From Fibrobacter intestinalis (lineage in GTDB: Bacteria > Fibrobacterota > Fibrobacteria > Fibrobacterales > Fibrobacteraceae): 64,000 nucleotides of DNA. This document shows, one piece after another, positions 9,244-17,998 of the stretch (the stretch's first letter is position 1; each line of letters starts with the position of its first letter). Made by a program: the position numbers and the translations under genes. Below the pieces are notes generated by a model. It saw nothing but the letters and a program-made list of their open reading frames with translations, did no database searches and had not been told where the DNA came from. The stretch is taken from positions 1-64,000 of the forward strand of contig NZ_FUWU01000003.1 of the NCBI RefSeq assembly GCF_900167415.1, read 5' to 3'.

Positions 9244-10377
9244 ATGAATGTTCCCTTTAACCAGCCCCCCTTTGTGGGACCCGAGATCGATTACGTAAAA
9301 CAAGCTGTAGAAAGTGGCCGTATATGCGGAGACGGGCTTTTCAACCAAAAATGCCATGCTTGGCTAGAAGCAAAGACCGGAGCAGCCAGGGTTCTTCTCA
9401 CTACTAGTTGCACACACGCATTGGAAATGTCCGCCCTGCTGTGCAATATCCAGCCCGGCGACGAAGTCGTTATGCCATCTTTCACCTTCGTAAGCACCGC
9501 CGACGCATTCGCCATGCGGGGCGCCAAATGCGTATTTGTGGACATACGCCCCGACACCATGAACCTAGACGAAAAGTTACTGGAAGAGGCTATCACTGAT
9601 AAGACAAAGGCAATTGTTCCAGTACATTACGCGGGTGTGGCTTGCGAAATGGATACAATCAACGCCATTGCAAAAAAACACAACCTATTTGTTATAGAGG
9701 ACGCAGCCCAAGGAATGATGGCCTCTTACAAGAACAAAAGCCTGGGGACCCTCGGTGATTTCGGCTGTTACAGTTTTCACGAGACTAAAAACTACAGCAT
9801 GGGAGAAGGCGGCGCGATCCTTATATCCGACAAAAAATACGCCGACCATGCAGAAATCATCCGGGAGAAGGGAACCAACCGGGTGCAGTTCCACCGAGGC
9901 GAAGTTGACAAATATACTTGGGTGGAACTGGGTTCCAGCTACCTGCCCAGCGAATTGAACGCAGCCTATCTTTACGCCGAACTGGAAAATGCCCAGAGGA
10001 TTTTCGACAATCGCATGGCCAGCTGGAATAGCTACCGAGAACGCCTGCAATGTCTAGCCAACGCAGGGGATCTGCAGCTACCCTACATTCCTGAGGAATG
10101 CCAGCACAACGCTCATATGTTCTACCTGAAGGTTGCGGATTTAAAGACCCGTACAGCCCTCATCGCTCATTTGATGAAAAATGGAATCTTGGCGGTGTTC
10201 CACTACGTGCCGTTGCATTCCGCGCCTGCGGGCAAGCGATTCGGACGATTCTCAGGCGAAGACCGCTACACTACTCAAGAAAGCGATAGATTGCTCAGAT
10301 TGCCCATGTTCTACGGGCTCAAGCAAAGCGACCTGGAATTCGTGTGCGACAAGGTAAAGGAATTTTTCTGGAAATAG
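9244..10377 (+). CDS. Sugar aminotransferase, WecE/RffA type
   Basis: 377 residues, PLP-dependent DegT/DnrJ/EryC1/StrS family. It transfers an amino group from glutamate to a nucleotide-linked keto-sugar, as WecE does to dTDP-4-keto-6-deoxyglucose. Family signatures are MNVPFNQPPFVGPEIDYV at the N-terminus, TTSCTHALEMSALLCNIQPG, GDEVVMPSFTFVSTADAF, EDAAQGMMASYKNKSLGTLG and the PLP-lysine region CYSFHETKNYSMGEGG (Lys near residue 180). Length is normal for the family. The first ATG is used; an in-frame GTG lies two codons upstream at 9238. First gene of the polysaccharide locus; the ATP-grasp gene follows within 20 bases. The exact sugar is not known. Confidence 0.85.
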   Translation: MNVPFNQPPFVGPEIDYVKQAVESGRICGDGLFNQKCHAWLEAKTGAARVLLTTSCTHALEMSALLCNIQPGDEVVMPSFTFVSTADAFAMRGAKCVFVDIRPDTMNLDEKLLEEAITDKTKAIVPVHYAGVACEMDTINAIAKKHNLFVIEDAAQGMMASYKNKSLGTLGDFGCYSFHETKNYSMGEGGAILISDKKYADHAEIIREKGTNRVQFHRGEVDKYTWVELGSSYLPSELNAAYLYAELENAQRIFDNRMASWNSYRERLQCLANAGDLQLPYIPEECQHNAHMFYLKVADLKTRTALIAHLMKNGILAVFHYVPLHSAPAGKRFGRFSGEDRYTTQESDRLLRLPMFYGLKQSDLEFVCDKVKEFFWK

Positions 10378-10395
10378 GGATTGTACCATTTGAAA

Positions 10396-11655
10396 ATGAA
10401 CAGTAAAACTCAAAAGAAAATGCTTCTTCTCGGTGGCGGGCATGCCGAAATCCCGCTGATTCAGGCTGCAAAGGCTCTGGGATGGTACGTGATTACCACC
10501 GGGAACGCCAGAGAGGGCCTGGGCCACCCCTACGCCGACAAGAACGTTTTCGCCGACTTTAGCGACAAGGAAAAGATGCTGGAACTGGCCCGCCGAGAAA
10601 ACGTACAAGCGGTGTGCTCCGGCTGTAACGATTTTGCCCTGCTTTCTACGGTTTACGTTTGCGAAAAATTGGGACTTCCCGGCCACGATTCTTACGCAAC
10701 ATCGCTAAAACTCCACCACAAAGATAAGTACCGAGCCTTGGCCACACGTCTCGACATTCCTACGCCTCGGGCCATTACAGTTACCACAACCGACGCTGAC
10801 AATAACTTTGCCGATTTTGAAGCTGCCGTCGCGGGAGGCAACACAGCATTCAACGGAACAACCCTTACGTTCCCTCTTATAATCAAGCCCGTAGACCTCA
10901 CCGGCGGCAAAGGCATTCACCGAGTCGCGACCATCGAAGAAGCCCGGATTGCCTACAAAGATGCCGCCAGCCGTACCCGGCAAGACCTCATTGTTGTAGA
11001 AGAATTCGTACAAGGGACCAACCACGGGTTTTCCGCCTTTCTGGTCAAAGGCAAGGTAGCCTTTGCCTTCGCCGACAACGAGCAATATTATATCAACAAG
11101 TATATGGTCTCGGGAGCGAACTCGCCTAGCACCACATCTGTCGCGGGCCTCGCGAAACTCCGGGACTATAGCGAACACATTGCCAAAGAACTTCATCTAG
11201 TCGATGGCATTCTGCACATCCAGTACATCGAGAAAGCCGACGGCACTCCCATCATTATTGAAATTTGCCGACGCCCTCCTGGAGATTTGTACATAAAGTT
11301 CGTGAAATACGCCACCGGCGTAGATTACCCGAAATTCATCATTATGGCCGAAACCGGCATGGACATTTCCAGCATTGCCGACGTGCCTAGCAACGGATTT
11401 TGGCTGCGGCATTGCCTTATGGCGGACAGGCAGGCCGGAGAAAACGGATGCAAGGGAATTGTTCAAAGCGTACTTTTCGCTCCGGAAATTAAACAAAACA
11501 TCGTAGAAAAATTCCTTTGGTACAAACCCGGCGAAATAGTTGCAGACAAACTCATCTACAAGGCGGGAATCGTCTTCTTCAAGTTCGAGACCTTGGGAGA
11601 AATGCAGGACAAAACCGCCCGCATGACAGAACTCGCCAAGGTCATAGTGGAATAA
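10396..11655 (+). CDS. ATP-grasp carboxylate-amine ligase-like protein
   Basis: 419 residues of the carbamoyl-phosphate-synthase/biotin-carboxylase-like ATP-grasp superfamily. The N-terminal Rossmann-like part has MLLLGGGHAEIPLIQAAK. The ATP-grasp core has FPLIIKPVDLTGGKGIHRV (ATP-binding Lys and Gly loop), LIVVEEFVQGTNHGFS and the metal-binding GTPIIIEICRRPPGD. Such enzymes join a carboxylate to an amine through an acyl phosphate. Next to an aminotransferase in a surface-polysaccharide locus, it may acylate an amino sugar or amidate a uronic acid. The start at ATG 10396 is preferred over TTG 10381; neither has a strong ribosome site. Confidence 0.75.
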   Translation: MNSKTQKKMLLLGGGHAEIPLIQAAKALGWYVITTGNAREGLGHPYADKNVFADFSDKEKMLELARRENVQAVCSGCNDFALLSTVYVCEKLGLPGHDSYATSLKLHHKDKYRALATRLDIPTPRAITVTTTDADNNFADFEAAVAGGNTAFNGTTLTFPLIIKPVDLTGGKGIHRVATIEEARIAYKDAASRTRQDLIVVEEFVQGTNHGFSAFLVKGKVAFAFADNEQYYINKYMVSGANSPSTTSVAGLAKLRDYSEHIAKELHLVDGILHIQYIEKADGTPIIIEICRRPPGDLYIKFVKYATGVDYPKFIIMAETGMDISSIADVPSNGFWLRHCLMADRQAGENGCKGIVQSVLFAPEIKQNIVEKFLWYKPGEIVADKLIYKAGIVFFKFETLGEMQDKTARMTELAKVIVE

Positions 11656-11872
11656 ACACCGTCTGCGCCACTTCGCCAGTCCATTTTTCTTCATCTTGGA
11701 AACATAGTCGCGGCTATCCGACAAAACCTCTACTTTCCTTGGAACTTTGGAGCTTATTTTGAATTGCAAACGTAACGATAGTCAAAAGCGATATTTCCCC
11801 AAATCGTCGGCCACCTTTTTTGTTAGATTTCAAACAGATTCAAATAGTTTTTCCGGACACCAATAATTCCAA

Positions 11873-13006
11873 ATGATGAACAAGGAACCATACCAGATTG
11901 CGTTTATCGGGGGCGGTATCAACTCGGCCATCGGAGAAGTTCACAAAGCAGCAAGCCAGATGGATGGCCATTTTGAATTGGTGGCAGGGGCATTCAGCAC
12001 CCACGTTAAAACCAATATCGAAACGGCAACCGTCTGGGGAGTCTCCCCGGAACGCACTTACGGCAGCTATTACGATCTGTTCCTATCCGAAAAAGGCAAG
12101 TTGGACGCCGTCGTGGTATTAGCCCCTACCGACCTGCATAAAGACATCGTCATCGGTGCGCTCCGTGCCGGGTTTCCCGTAATTTGCGAAAAGTCCCTAG
12201 CCACCAGCGTGGCTGAAGGCGAAGCCATCGCAAAAGTCGTGGCCGAAACCAAAGGGTTCTTCTGCACTACCTACAACTACACCGGTTATCCCATGATTCG
12301 GGAACTGAAACAGTTCATAGCCGACGGCAAATTGGGCAAAATCCAGCAGGTGCAGGTGGAAATGCCCCAAGAAGGCTTTATGCGGCTAGGATCCAACAAC
12401 GAACCGCCTAAGCCCCAGAGCTGGCGTCTAAAAGACACCGTGATTCCAAAAATTTCCCTGGATTTGGGGAGTCACCTCCATAACATGATTTATTTCTTAA
12501 CCGGAGAAAAGCCGGAGCGCATCGTGGCCGACCAGACCACCTTCGGCTTGTTCCGCCAGATTGTGGATAACGTAGGAGTTCTGGCCCAATACACCAACGG
12601 CGTTCGGGCTCAGATGTGGTTCAGCAAAACGGCTCTCGGCAACCGCAACGGCCTTCGCATTCGGGTGTATGGCAGCGAAGGCAGTGCCGAATGGTTTCAG
12701 CTAGAACCGGAAACCCTAAAAACCTGCGATATCCGGGGCAACGTATGTCTGCGGGACCGCACAGGCGACGTGAAAATCGCCAACCAGCAGCGTTACAATC
12801 GTTTCAAGGCGGGCCACCCCGCAGGCTTTATCGAGGCATTCGCCAATTACTACAAGGACATCGCCGATTGCCTAGGACAATATTTCGCCACCGGTAGCTT
12901 TACAAGCCAGTATGTCTGCGGCATCCGCACCTCGCTCGAGGGACTCTCCATGATGCAGGCCGCCGCCAAGTCCGCCCAGAGCAGCAAATGGGAACTGGTA
13001 CAATAA
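11873..13006 (+). CDS. Gfo/Idh/MocA family oxidoreductase
   Basis: 377 residues. The NAD(P)-binding Rossmann domain starts at IAFIGGGINSAIG (GxGxxx type) and the family motif near VICEKSLATSVAEGEAIA has the EK(P-like) catalytic Lys. The C-terminal domain has WRLKDTVIPKISLDLGSHLHNM with the usual Asp-x-x-x-His. The enzyme oxidises or reduces a sugar nucleotide, or in this context a related carbohydrate. It is preceded by 217 bases without a gene, then runs straight into the glycosyltransferase 11 bases downstream, so an internal promoter may lie at 11660-11870. Confidence 0.85.
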   Translation: MMNKEPYQIAFIGGGINSAIGEVHKAASQMDGHFELVAGAFSTHVKTNIETATVWGVSPERTYGSYYDLFLSEKGKLDAVVVLAPTDLHKDIVIGALRAGFPVICEKSLATSVAEGEAIAKVVAETKGFFCTTYNYTGYPMIRELKQFIADGKLGKIQQVQVEMPQEGFMRLGSNNEPPKPQSWRLKDTVIPKISLDLGSHLHNMIYFLTGEKPERIVADQTTFGLFRQIVDNVGVLAQYTNGVRAQMWFSKTALGNRNGLRIRVYGSEGSAEWFQLEPETLKTCDIRGNVCLRDRTGDVKIANQQRYNRFKAGHPAGFIEAFANYYKDIADCLGQYFATGSFTSQYVCGIRTSLEGLSMMQAAAKSAQSSKWELVQ

Positions 13007-13017
13007 GGAAATCCTAA

Positions 13018-13956
13018 ATGAAAATTTCTTTCGTAATTCCCTGCTACCGCAGCGAAAAGACCATCGAAACCGTGGTAAATGAAATTTGCGCCACCGTGCA
13101 AAATCAAAACGCAAAATCCAAAGATGGCCGCATTTTCGATTACGAAATCGTCTTGGTAAACGATTGCAGTCCGGACGGAGTTTGGGAAAAAATCAAAAAG
13201 CTTGCAAGCGCAGACGAAAAAATCAAAGGCATTTGCCTCGCTAAGAATTTCGGGCAGCATAACGCACTAATGGCTGGCTATGCAGAATCCTCTGGCGATT
13301 ACGTGATAAGCCTTGACGATGACGGACAGACCCCGGCAAGCGAAAGCTTTAAATTGGTCGATAAACTTGAAGAAGGATTTGATGTCGTCTACGGCTATTA
13401 CGAACATTCCGCTCAGCACCTGTTCCGCCGATTCGGAAGCTGGGTCAACAAAAAGATGGCGGAAGCGATCATCGGTCAGCCGACAACCTTAAAAACGACG
13501 AGCTTCTTTATCATGAAGCAGTTCATCGCAAAAGAAATTGTGCAATATCCGAATCCGTTTCCATACATCAGCGGCTTGATTTTTAGATCGACCAAAAATT
13601 TGGGAAACGTCGCCGTAAGCCATCGCCACCGTTTGCAAGGCGAATCGGGTTACACAATCGCAAGGCTGATAGGACTTTGGGTAAACGGTTTTACCGCCTT
13701 CTCCGTAAAGCCTTTGCGCGCAGCCACGTTCATCGGCATCCTTTGCGCATTCGTCGGATTCGCTGCAGGTCTTTTTGTGATTTATGAAAAGCTGACCGTT
13801 GCATCGGCGCCGATCGGTTACGCAAGCCTTCTCTCGACGCTTTTGTTTGTCGGCGGCATGATCATGTTCCTGCTCGGGCTCATCGGCGAATATGTGGGCC
13901 GCGTTTACATCTGCATCAATCAGGCTCCGCAGTACGTGATCCGGGAAAAGGTTTAA
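13018..13956 (+). CDS. Polyprenyl-phosphate glycosyltransferase, GT2 with two TM helices
   Basis: 312 residues of the DPM1/GtrB/ArnC-like branch of GT2. The N-terminus MKISFVIPCYRSEKTIETVV, the DxD-type SLDDDGQTPAS and the late QGESGY-type motif fit. Two C-terminal membrane helices (AATFIGILCAFVGFAAGLFV and LLSTLLFVGGMIMFLLGLIG) are followed by YVGRVYICINQAPQYVI. These enzymes make undecaprenyl-phosphate sugars used by membrane GT-C transferases, which would fit the GT-C-like protein at 28738. The stop is one base from the Wzm-like start. Confidence 0.85.
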   Translation: MKISFVIPCYRSEKTIETVVNEICATVQNQNAKSKDGRIFDYEIVLVNDCSPDGVWEKIKKLASADEKIKGICLAKNFGQHNALMAGYAESSGDYVISLDDDGQTPASESFKLVDKLEEGFDVVYGYYEHSAQHLFRRFGSWVNKKMAEAIIGQPTTLKTTSFFIMKQFIAKEIVQYPNPFPYISGLIFRSTKNLGNVAVSHRHRLQGESGYTIARLIGLWVNGFTAFSVKPLRAATFIGILCAFVGFAAGLFVIYEKLTVASAPIGYASLLSTLLFVGGMIMFLLGLIGEYVGRVYICINQAPQYVIREKV

Positions 13957-13957
13957 C

Positions 13958-14815
13958 ATGACAGAAGGGCAGAACAACTGGACAACCGTCATCAAGCCGA
14001 AGACAAGTCTGCTGAGCGTCGACTTTCACGAACTCTGGCAGTACCGCGATTTGTACCGCATGTTCGTCAAGCGCGACATTGTGACGTGGTACAAGCAGAC
14101 AATCCTTGGACCGCTTTGGTTCTTTATCCAGCCGATTATGACGACGATTATGTTTATGGTCGTTTTTGGCGGAATTGCAAAGATCAGTACCGACGGACTT
14201 CCGCAACCGCTGTTCTATTTGGCGGGAATTTGCCTTTGGCAGTATTTTGCCGAAAGCCTGAACCAGACCAGCAAAACGTTCATCGATAACGCGAATGTTT
14301 TTGGAAAGGTTTATTTTCCGCGTTTGGTCGTTCCCATGGCGACCGTGACAAGCAACCTGGTGCGCCTTGCAATTCAGATGGGGCTCTTCTTTTTGGTGTT
14401 CGCGTATTACATGATTTTTACGGACGCGCCCGTGCACCCGAACCTGTATTTGCTTTTGACACCGGTGCTAATTTTGATCCTTGCCGGGCTTGCACTCGGA
14501 TTTGGCGTGCTGTTCAGCAGCCTCACGACCAAATACCGCGACCTTACTTTTTTGCTGACTTTTATTGTGCAACTTTGGATGTACGCAACGCCGGTAATTT
14601 ACCCGCTCAGCACCATCGAAAATCCAAAGCTCAAATTGCTGATGCAGGCGAATCCGCTCACAAGCATTATGGAAACATTTAAGTTCGGCATGCTTGGCGT
14701 CGGCGAATTCAGCTGGGCCGCACTCGGCTACAGCGCAGGTTTTGCTACATTCATCTTGGTGCTCGGAATCATCGTATTCAACAAGATCCAAAGAACATTT
14801 ATGGACACGGTGTAA
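13958..14815 (+). CDS. ABC-2 polysaccharide export permease (Wzm type)
   Basis: 285 residues. ABC-2 transporter permease with six predicted membrane segments and the family signature WYKQTILGPLWFFIQPIMTT near residue 47. The conserved NPLTSIMETFKF-type region lies near the C-terminus. It exports undecaprenyl-linked O-antigen or a related glycan across the inner membrane together with a Wzt ATPase. Its ATPase partner is normally the next gene; here it lies at 16730, after an inserted block of accessory genes. Confidence 0.9.
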   Translation: MTEGQNNWTTVIKPKTSLLSVDFHELWQYRDLYRMFVKRDIVTWYKQTILGPLWFFIQPIMTTIMFMVVFGGIAKISTDGLPQPLFYLAGICLWQYFAESLNQTSKTFIDNANVFGKVYFPRLVVPMATVTSNLVRLAIQMGLFFLVFAYYMIFTDAPVHPNLYLLLTPVLILILAGLALGFGVLFSSLTTKYRDLTFLLTFIVQLWMYATPVIYPLSTIENPKLKLLMQANPLTSIMETFKFGMLGVGEFSWAALGYSAGFATFILVLGIIVFNKIQRTFMDTV

Positions 14816-14823
14816 AAGCCATA

Positions 14824-15573
14824 ATGACCACAAAAGCCTCAATAATCCAATGGAATTCCGAAAAAGCCTATGGCTTTGTTTCGGCAGATGGTATCAGATA
14901 CTTTCTTCACGTTTCTGCATTAGGGCCCATTTCTCGTTCACCTCATACAGGCGATTCCGTTATTATTTATTCAGTAAAGAAAACAGAAAAAGGCTTTCGC
15001 GTAGAGAAAGGCCTTCTTGAAGGCGTCCCTTTGATTCCACAAAAAAAGAATTTACAATCACAGAAGTCAGTCAATATCCACAGCTATCGCCCCAAAAAGT
15101 CGTTTCGAAATTTCATGTTCACCCTGTGCATGATTCTCGCCGTAATCTTCGGGATCAAGAACATCATCGACAACATAGGCGTTTCATTTAGCAGCGGGTT
15201 TTCCAAATATACGGCAAACACATCCAAAGCACAGCAATACACCTCTAAAGATGAAGTCGCCAAATTCATCTGCGATCATGGATACTTGCCCCCCAACTAC
15301 GTAAGCAAAGAAGAAGGCAAACAACTTTACGAATCCAAAACTGGTAAAAGCTTTAGGAAATGGAATTTCAATCCATTGACAACTCTCGGCGTTATGATTG
15401 GAGGAGACTCTTTTAGCAATCGCGAAGGATTACTCCCCCAAGATTATTACCAAGAAGCTGATGTCGATTATTTTGGAGAAAATCGAGGGACAAAAAGACT
15501 TGTTTATAGCAGCAACTGCAACATCTACTACACAAGCGATCATTACAAATCATTCACCCGACTTTCTTTTTAA
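14824..15573 (+). CDS. Cold-shock-like domain - TM helix - barnase-type RNase fusion
   Basis: 249 residues in three parts. Residues 1-70 (SIIQWNSEKAYGFVSADGIR) resemble a cold-shock/OB nucleic-acid-binding domain, although the RNP motifs are poor. Residues about 100-115 form a membrane helix (FMFTLCMILAVIFGIKNII). Residues about 140-249 align with barnase/N1 microbial ribonucleases: GYLPPNYVSKEEGKQL, IGGDSFSNREGLLP, YYQEADVDYFG with the catalytic Glu, RGTKRLVYSS with the basic residues, and TSDHYKSF with the catalytic His. Barnase cuts RNA after guanosine and is normally secreted and held in check by barstar. No barstar-like gene is seen nearby. It begins 8 bases after the Wzm stop and converges, overlapping by 4 bases, with the ImmA gene. 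The fold assignment is strong; the biological role is inference. Confidence 0.75.
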   Translation: MTTKASIIQWNSEKAYGFVSADGIRYFLHVSALGPISRSPHTGDSVIIYSVKKTEKGFRVEKGLLEGVPLIPQKKNLQSQKSVNIHSYRPKKSFRNFMFTLCMILAVIFGIKNIIDNIGVSFSSGFSKYTANTSKAQQYTSKDEVAKFICDHGYLPPNYVSKEEGKQLYESKTGKSFRKWNFNPLTTLGVMIGGDSFSNREGLLPQDYYQEADVDYFGENRGTKRLVYSSNCNIYYTSDHYKSFTRLSF

Positions 15574-16145
15574 AAACCCGCATCTGTCATGCACTTTTGG
15601 GCGAAGCAATTTGCTTCGTCTTCTTTTTCTGGGTAGTTGTGCGTGACGCCAATGTTCTGCAAACAAATGCCTTTTTTGCCGTGATACAGCACATGTGCCA
15701 ATTCATGAAAGAATGTAAACCACATCGCGAAACGTTTTTCAAAACGATCGTGCAGTTGAACGACAGGAACATCCTTGTACCAACGATACATGCCATGAAT
15801 CGGTGCGCTCTTGAAGTTTTGCACGAACAACACACGAATGCCAATTTTACGGCATAGTTCCTGCAAATCCATCATGCAATCATCCACAACATCCGCTTCG
15901 GGAGTCGTATAAGTGATTTTTTTCGCGCGTTTCGGAAGCTCCTTATTCGCCGCCGCAAAAGCGATGATTTCTGGCAAAGCAGCCTTGAGTCTTTTGCGCA
16001 CAGGAATCTGTTCCTGTCTTTCCATAGGATCACGGTCCGCAAGAATTTCTCCACGGCGAATCCAAGCCGAAGCGGCATAAGGATCCTCAACTTCAGCCAA
16101 AGAAATACGGAACGCAACTTTTAAGCATACATCTTTTATTGCCAC
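15570..16145 (-). pseudogene. ImmA/IrrE metallopeptidase part of a frameshifted HigA antitoxin
   Basis: This frame contains the zinc-peptidase motif FFHELAHVLYHGKKG (HExxH) and the family end KEDEANCFAQKCM. Its beginning (VAIKDVCLKVAFRISLAEVE, from a GTG at 16145) continues the upstream frame in protein-family terms: HigA-family antidotes with a C-terminal ImmA/IrrE domain read through DRCWV...FRISLAEVENPYAASAWIRRGE in one chain. So one gene appears split by a frameshift at about 16125-16150. The alternative is two overlapping genes (53-base overlap). The HigB toxin partner is absent. Confidence 0.7.
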
Positions 16146-16482
16146 CTACCCAGCAGCGATCCGTCATCTCGCTCGGGAAAGACTTCTCCCAAAGGCGCTG
16201 ATCATTCAGCGAAGCCTCCAACTTTTGGCGAGAAAGAAATTCATCGTAAGAAATTTGGCGACGCAACCAGTAATTCGCCGAAATTTCAGTAATCATTTCG
16301 AGCGCAATCGCGACTTCTGGCGTAATTCGACAATTGCCTTGCAAAATGTCGTTCACAGCCTTAGGCGTATAGCCCATGCGCGCCGCAAGATCATTTGCGT
16401 CCAACCCCATTTCTTTCAGCTTTTCCGCCAAGTCGCTTCCTGGAGGGGAAACCTGCCAAAGAACCTTTTTCCCGTCACCCAT
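16093..16482 (-). pseudogene. HigA-family XRE antitoxin, N-terminal part
   Basis: 129 residues before a frameshifted tail. MGDGKKVLWQVSPPGSDLAEKL leads into a helix-turn-helix (LDANDLAARMGYTPKAVNDILQG) and LEMITEISANYWLRRQISYDEF, standard for HigA/VapI-type antitoxins. The last ~25 residues (after DRCWVGG) do not match the family, whereas the overlapping frame does. This supports a frameshift near 16130. No HigB-like toxin lies upstream, so this is an orphan antitoxin within the glycan locus. Confidence 0.7.
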
Positions 16483-16729
16483 AAAAACCTACCCGTGGTA
16501 ATTCACCACTTCTAAGATATTCGCAACCTTTTCATTTGCCCAGCGCACATCTCCGAATCTTTATCTGAAAATAAAATCTGCACGGCATTCCTAGAATTTT
16601 AATACACCTATAATTTAATGCAAAATTTTAACCAAAGCGAGAGGCAACTCATTTTTCAAAGCCTTTAACATGAGGATTTTTGTGTTAATTTGCGAAATAC
16701 GCCCATTTTTCTAGTTATATTACCAATAC
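16483..16729. other. Intergenic, divergent promoter region
   Basis: This region separates the minus-strand antitoxin from the plus-strand Wzt gene. A TATATT at 16716-16721 just before the Wzt start could be a -10 element. Nothing else was recognised. Confidence 0.35.
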
Positions 16730-17998
16730 ATGACCGCCATAGAATTTGAAAACATTAGCAAGCAATATCGTTTGGGGCTCGTGAGCACAGGAACGCTGAG
16801 CCACGACCTGAACCGTTTTTGGCAAACCAAGATTTTGCACAAGGAAGACCCTTACCTGAAAGTGGGCGAAGTAAACGACCGCACAAGCAAGGGTAAAAGC
16901 GATTATGTTTGGGCACTCAAGGATATCAACTTCAAGGTCGAAGAAGGCGATGTTGTTGGCATCATCGGCAGAAACGGCGCAGGGAAAAGTACACTCCTTA
17001 AACTTTTAAGCCGAGTGACCGCACCGACCACCGGCACGATCCGCGCCCGAGGCCGCATCGCGAGCCTCCTCGAAGTGGGCACCGGATTCCACCCCGAAAT
17101 GACCGGCCGCGAGAACATCTACATGAACGGCGCCATCATGGGCATGACCCGCGCCGAAATCACCCGCAAGCTCGACGAAATCGTGGACTTCAGCGGCTGC
17201 GAACGTTACCTGGACACTCCCGTGAAGCGTTATAGCAGCGGCATGACCGTTCGCCTCGGATTTGCAATTGCCGCCCACCTGGAACCCGAAATTTTAGTCG
17301 TGGACGAAGTGCTTGCCGTCGGCGACGCCGAATTCCAAAAGAAAGCCATCGGCAAAATGCAGGACGTGAGCAAGGGCGAAGGTAGGACGGTACTGTTCGT
17401 GAGCCACAATATGGGCGCGGTGAAAAATTTGTGTAAGAGAGGCGTGTTGCTTGAAAACGGGATGATTCGCAATACCGGGAAAGTTAACGAAATTGTAGAT
17501 GAATACCTTACGCAAAACCAAAATATCGGTCAAACAGATTTCAACCAAAGCAGTCAACGATATGGCAATGGACTTTTAAAAATCAAAAAATTGCAATATA
17601 CAGATTCTTCGGGGAACGTCACAAGCACATTCCGAGTCGGCCAAGAAGTCTTCGTCAAAATCGCATTTGACATCAACAAGTCCCTCGACGGCGTCAACGA
17701 ATCTTATATAGATATCGGAATTAACAACGAAAACAGCCACAGAGTCGCCTGGCTTAGCTCCAAGATTTTTAAAAAGACTCTAAACTACGACAAAAAAGAA
17801 CTCGTCATTCGAATACCGCAAATGATGCTTAATCAGGGTAGTTATGACATCAATCTGCATTGCGCTACAAATTTTGGCGTATCCGACTGGTTGCGAAATG
17901 TCGGGCATTTTGAAATCGTTTTTGATGATTTCTTCAAGACTGGCGTACACATTCCCGATTCACAGGGAAGTTCTGTCCTTAATTTTGAGGTTGTATAA
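16730..17998 (+). CDS. Polysaccharide ABC transporter ATPase (Wzt type) with C-terminal binding domain
   Basis: 422 residues. The ATPase domain (1-250) has Walker A GIIGRNGAGKST, ABC signature YSSGM and Walker B ILVVDEV, plus the Wzt-specific HPEMTGRENIYMNGAIMGM region. The last ~160 residues form a Wzt-C-like beta-sandwich, which in O9a/O12-type systems recognises the modified non-reducing end of the glycan before export. It works with the permease at 13958. The next gene starts at its stop (ATAATG), so they are co-translated. Two methyltransferase-like genes downstream (17998, 19750) could supply a terminal cap recognised by this domain. Confidence 0.9.
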   Translation: MTAIEFENISKQYRLGLVSTGTLSHDLNRFWQTKILHKEDPYLKVGEVNDRTSKGKSDYVWALKDINFKVEEGDVVGIIGRNGAGKSTLLKLLSRVTAPTTGTIRARGRIASLLEVGTGFHPEMTGRENIYMNGAIMGMTRAEITRKLDEIVDFSGCERYLDTPVKRYSSGMTVRLGFAIAAHLEPEILVVDEVLAVGDAEFQKKAIGKMQDVSKGEGRTVLFVSHNMGAVKNLCKRGVLLENGMIRNTGKVNEIVDEYLTQNQNIGQTDFNQSSQRYGNGLLKIKKLQYTDSSGNVTSTFRVGQEVFVKIAFDINKSLDGVNESYIDIGINNENSHRVAWLSSKIFKKTLNYDKKELVIRIPQMMLNQGSYDINLHCATNFGVSDWLRNVGHFEIVFDDFFKTGVHIPDSQGSSVLNFEVV

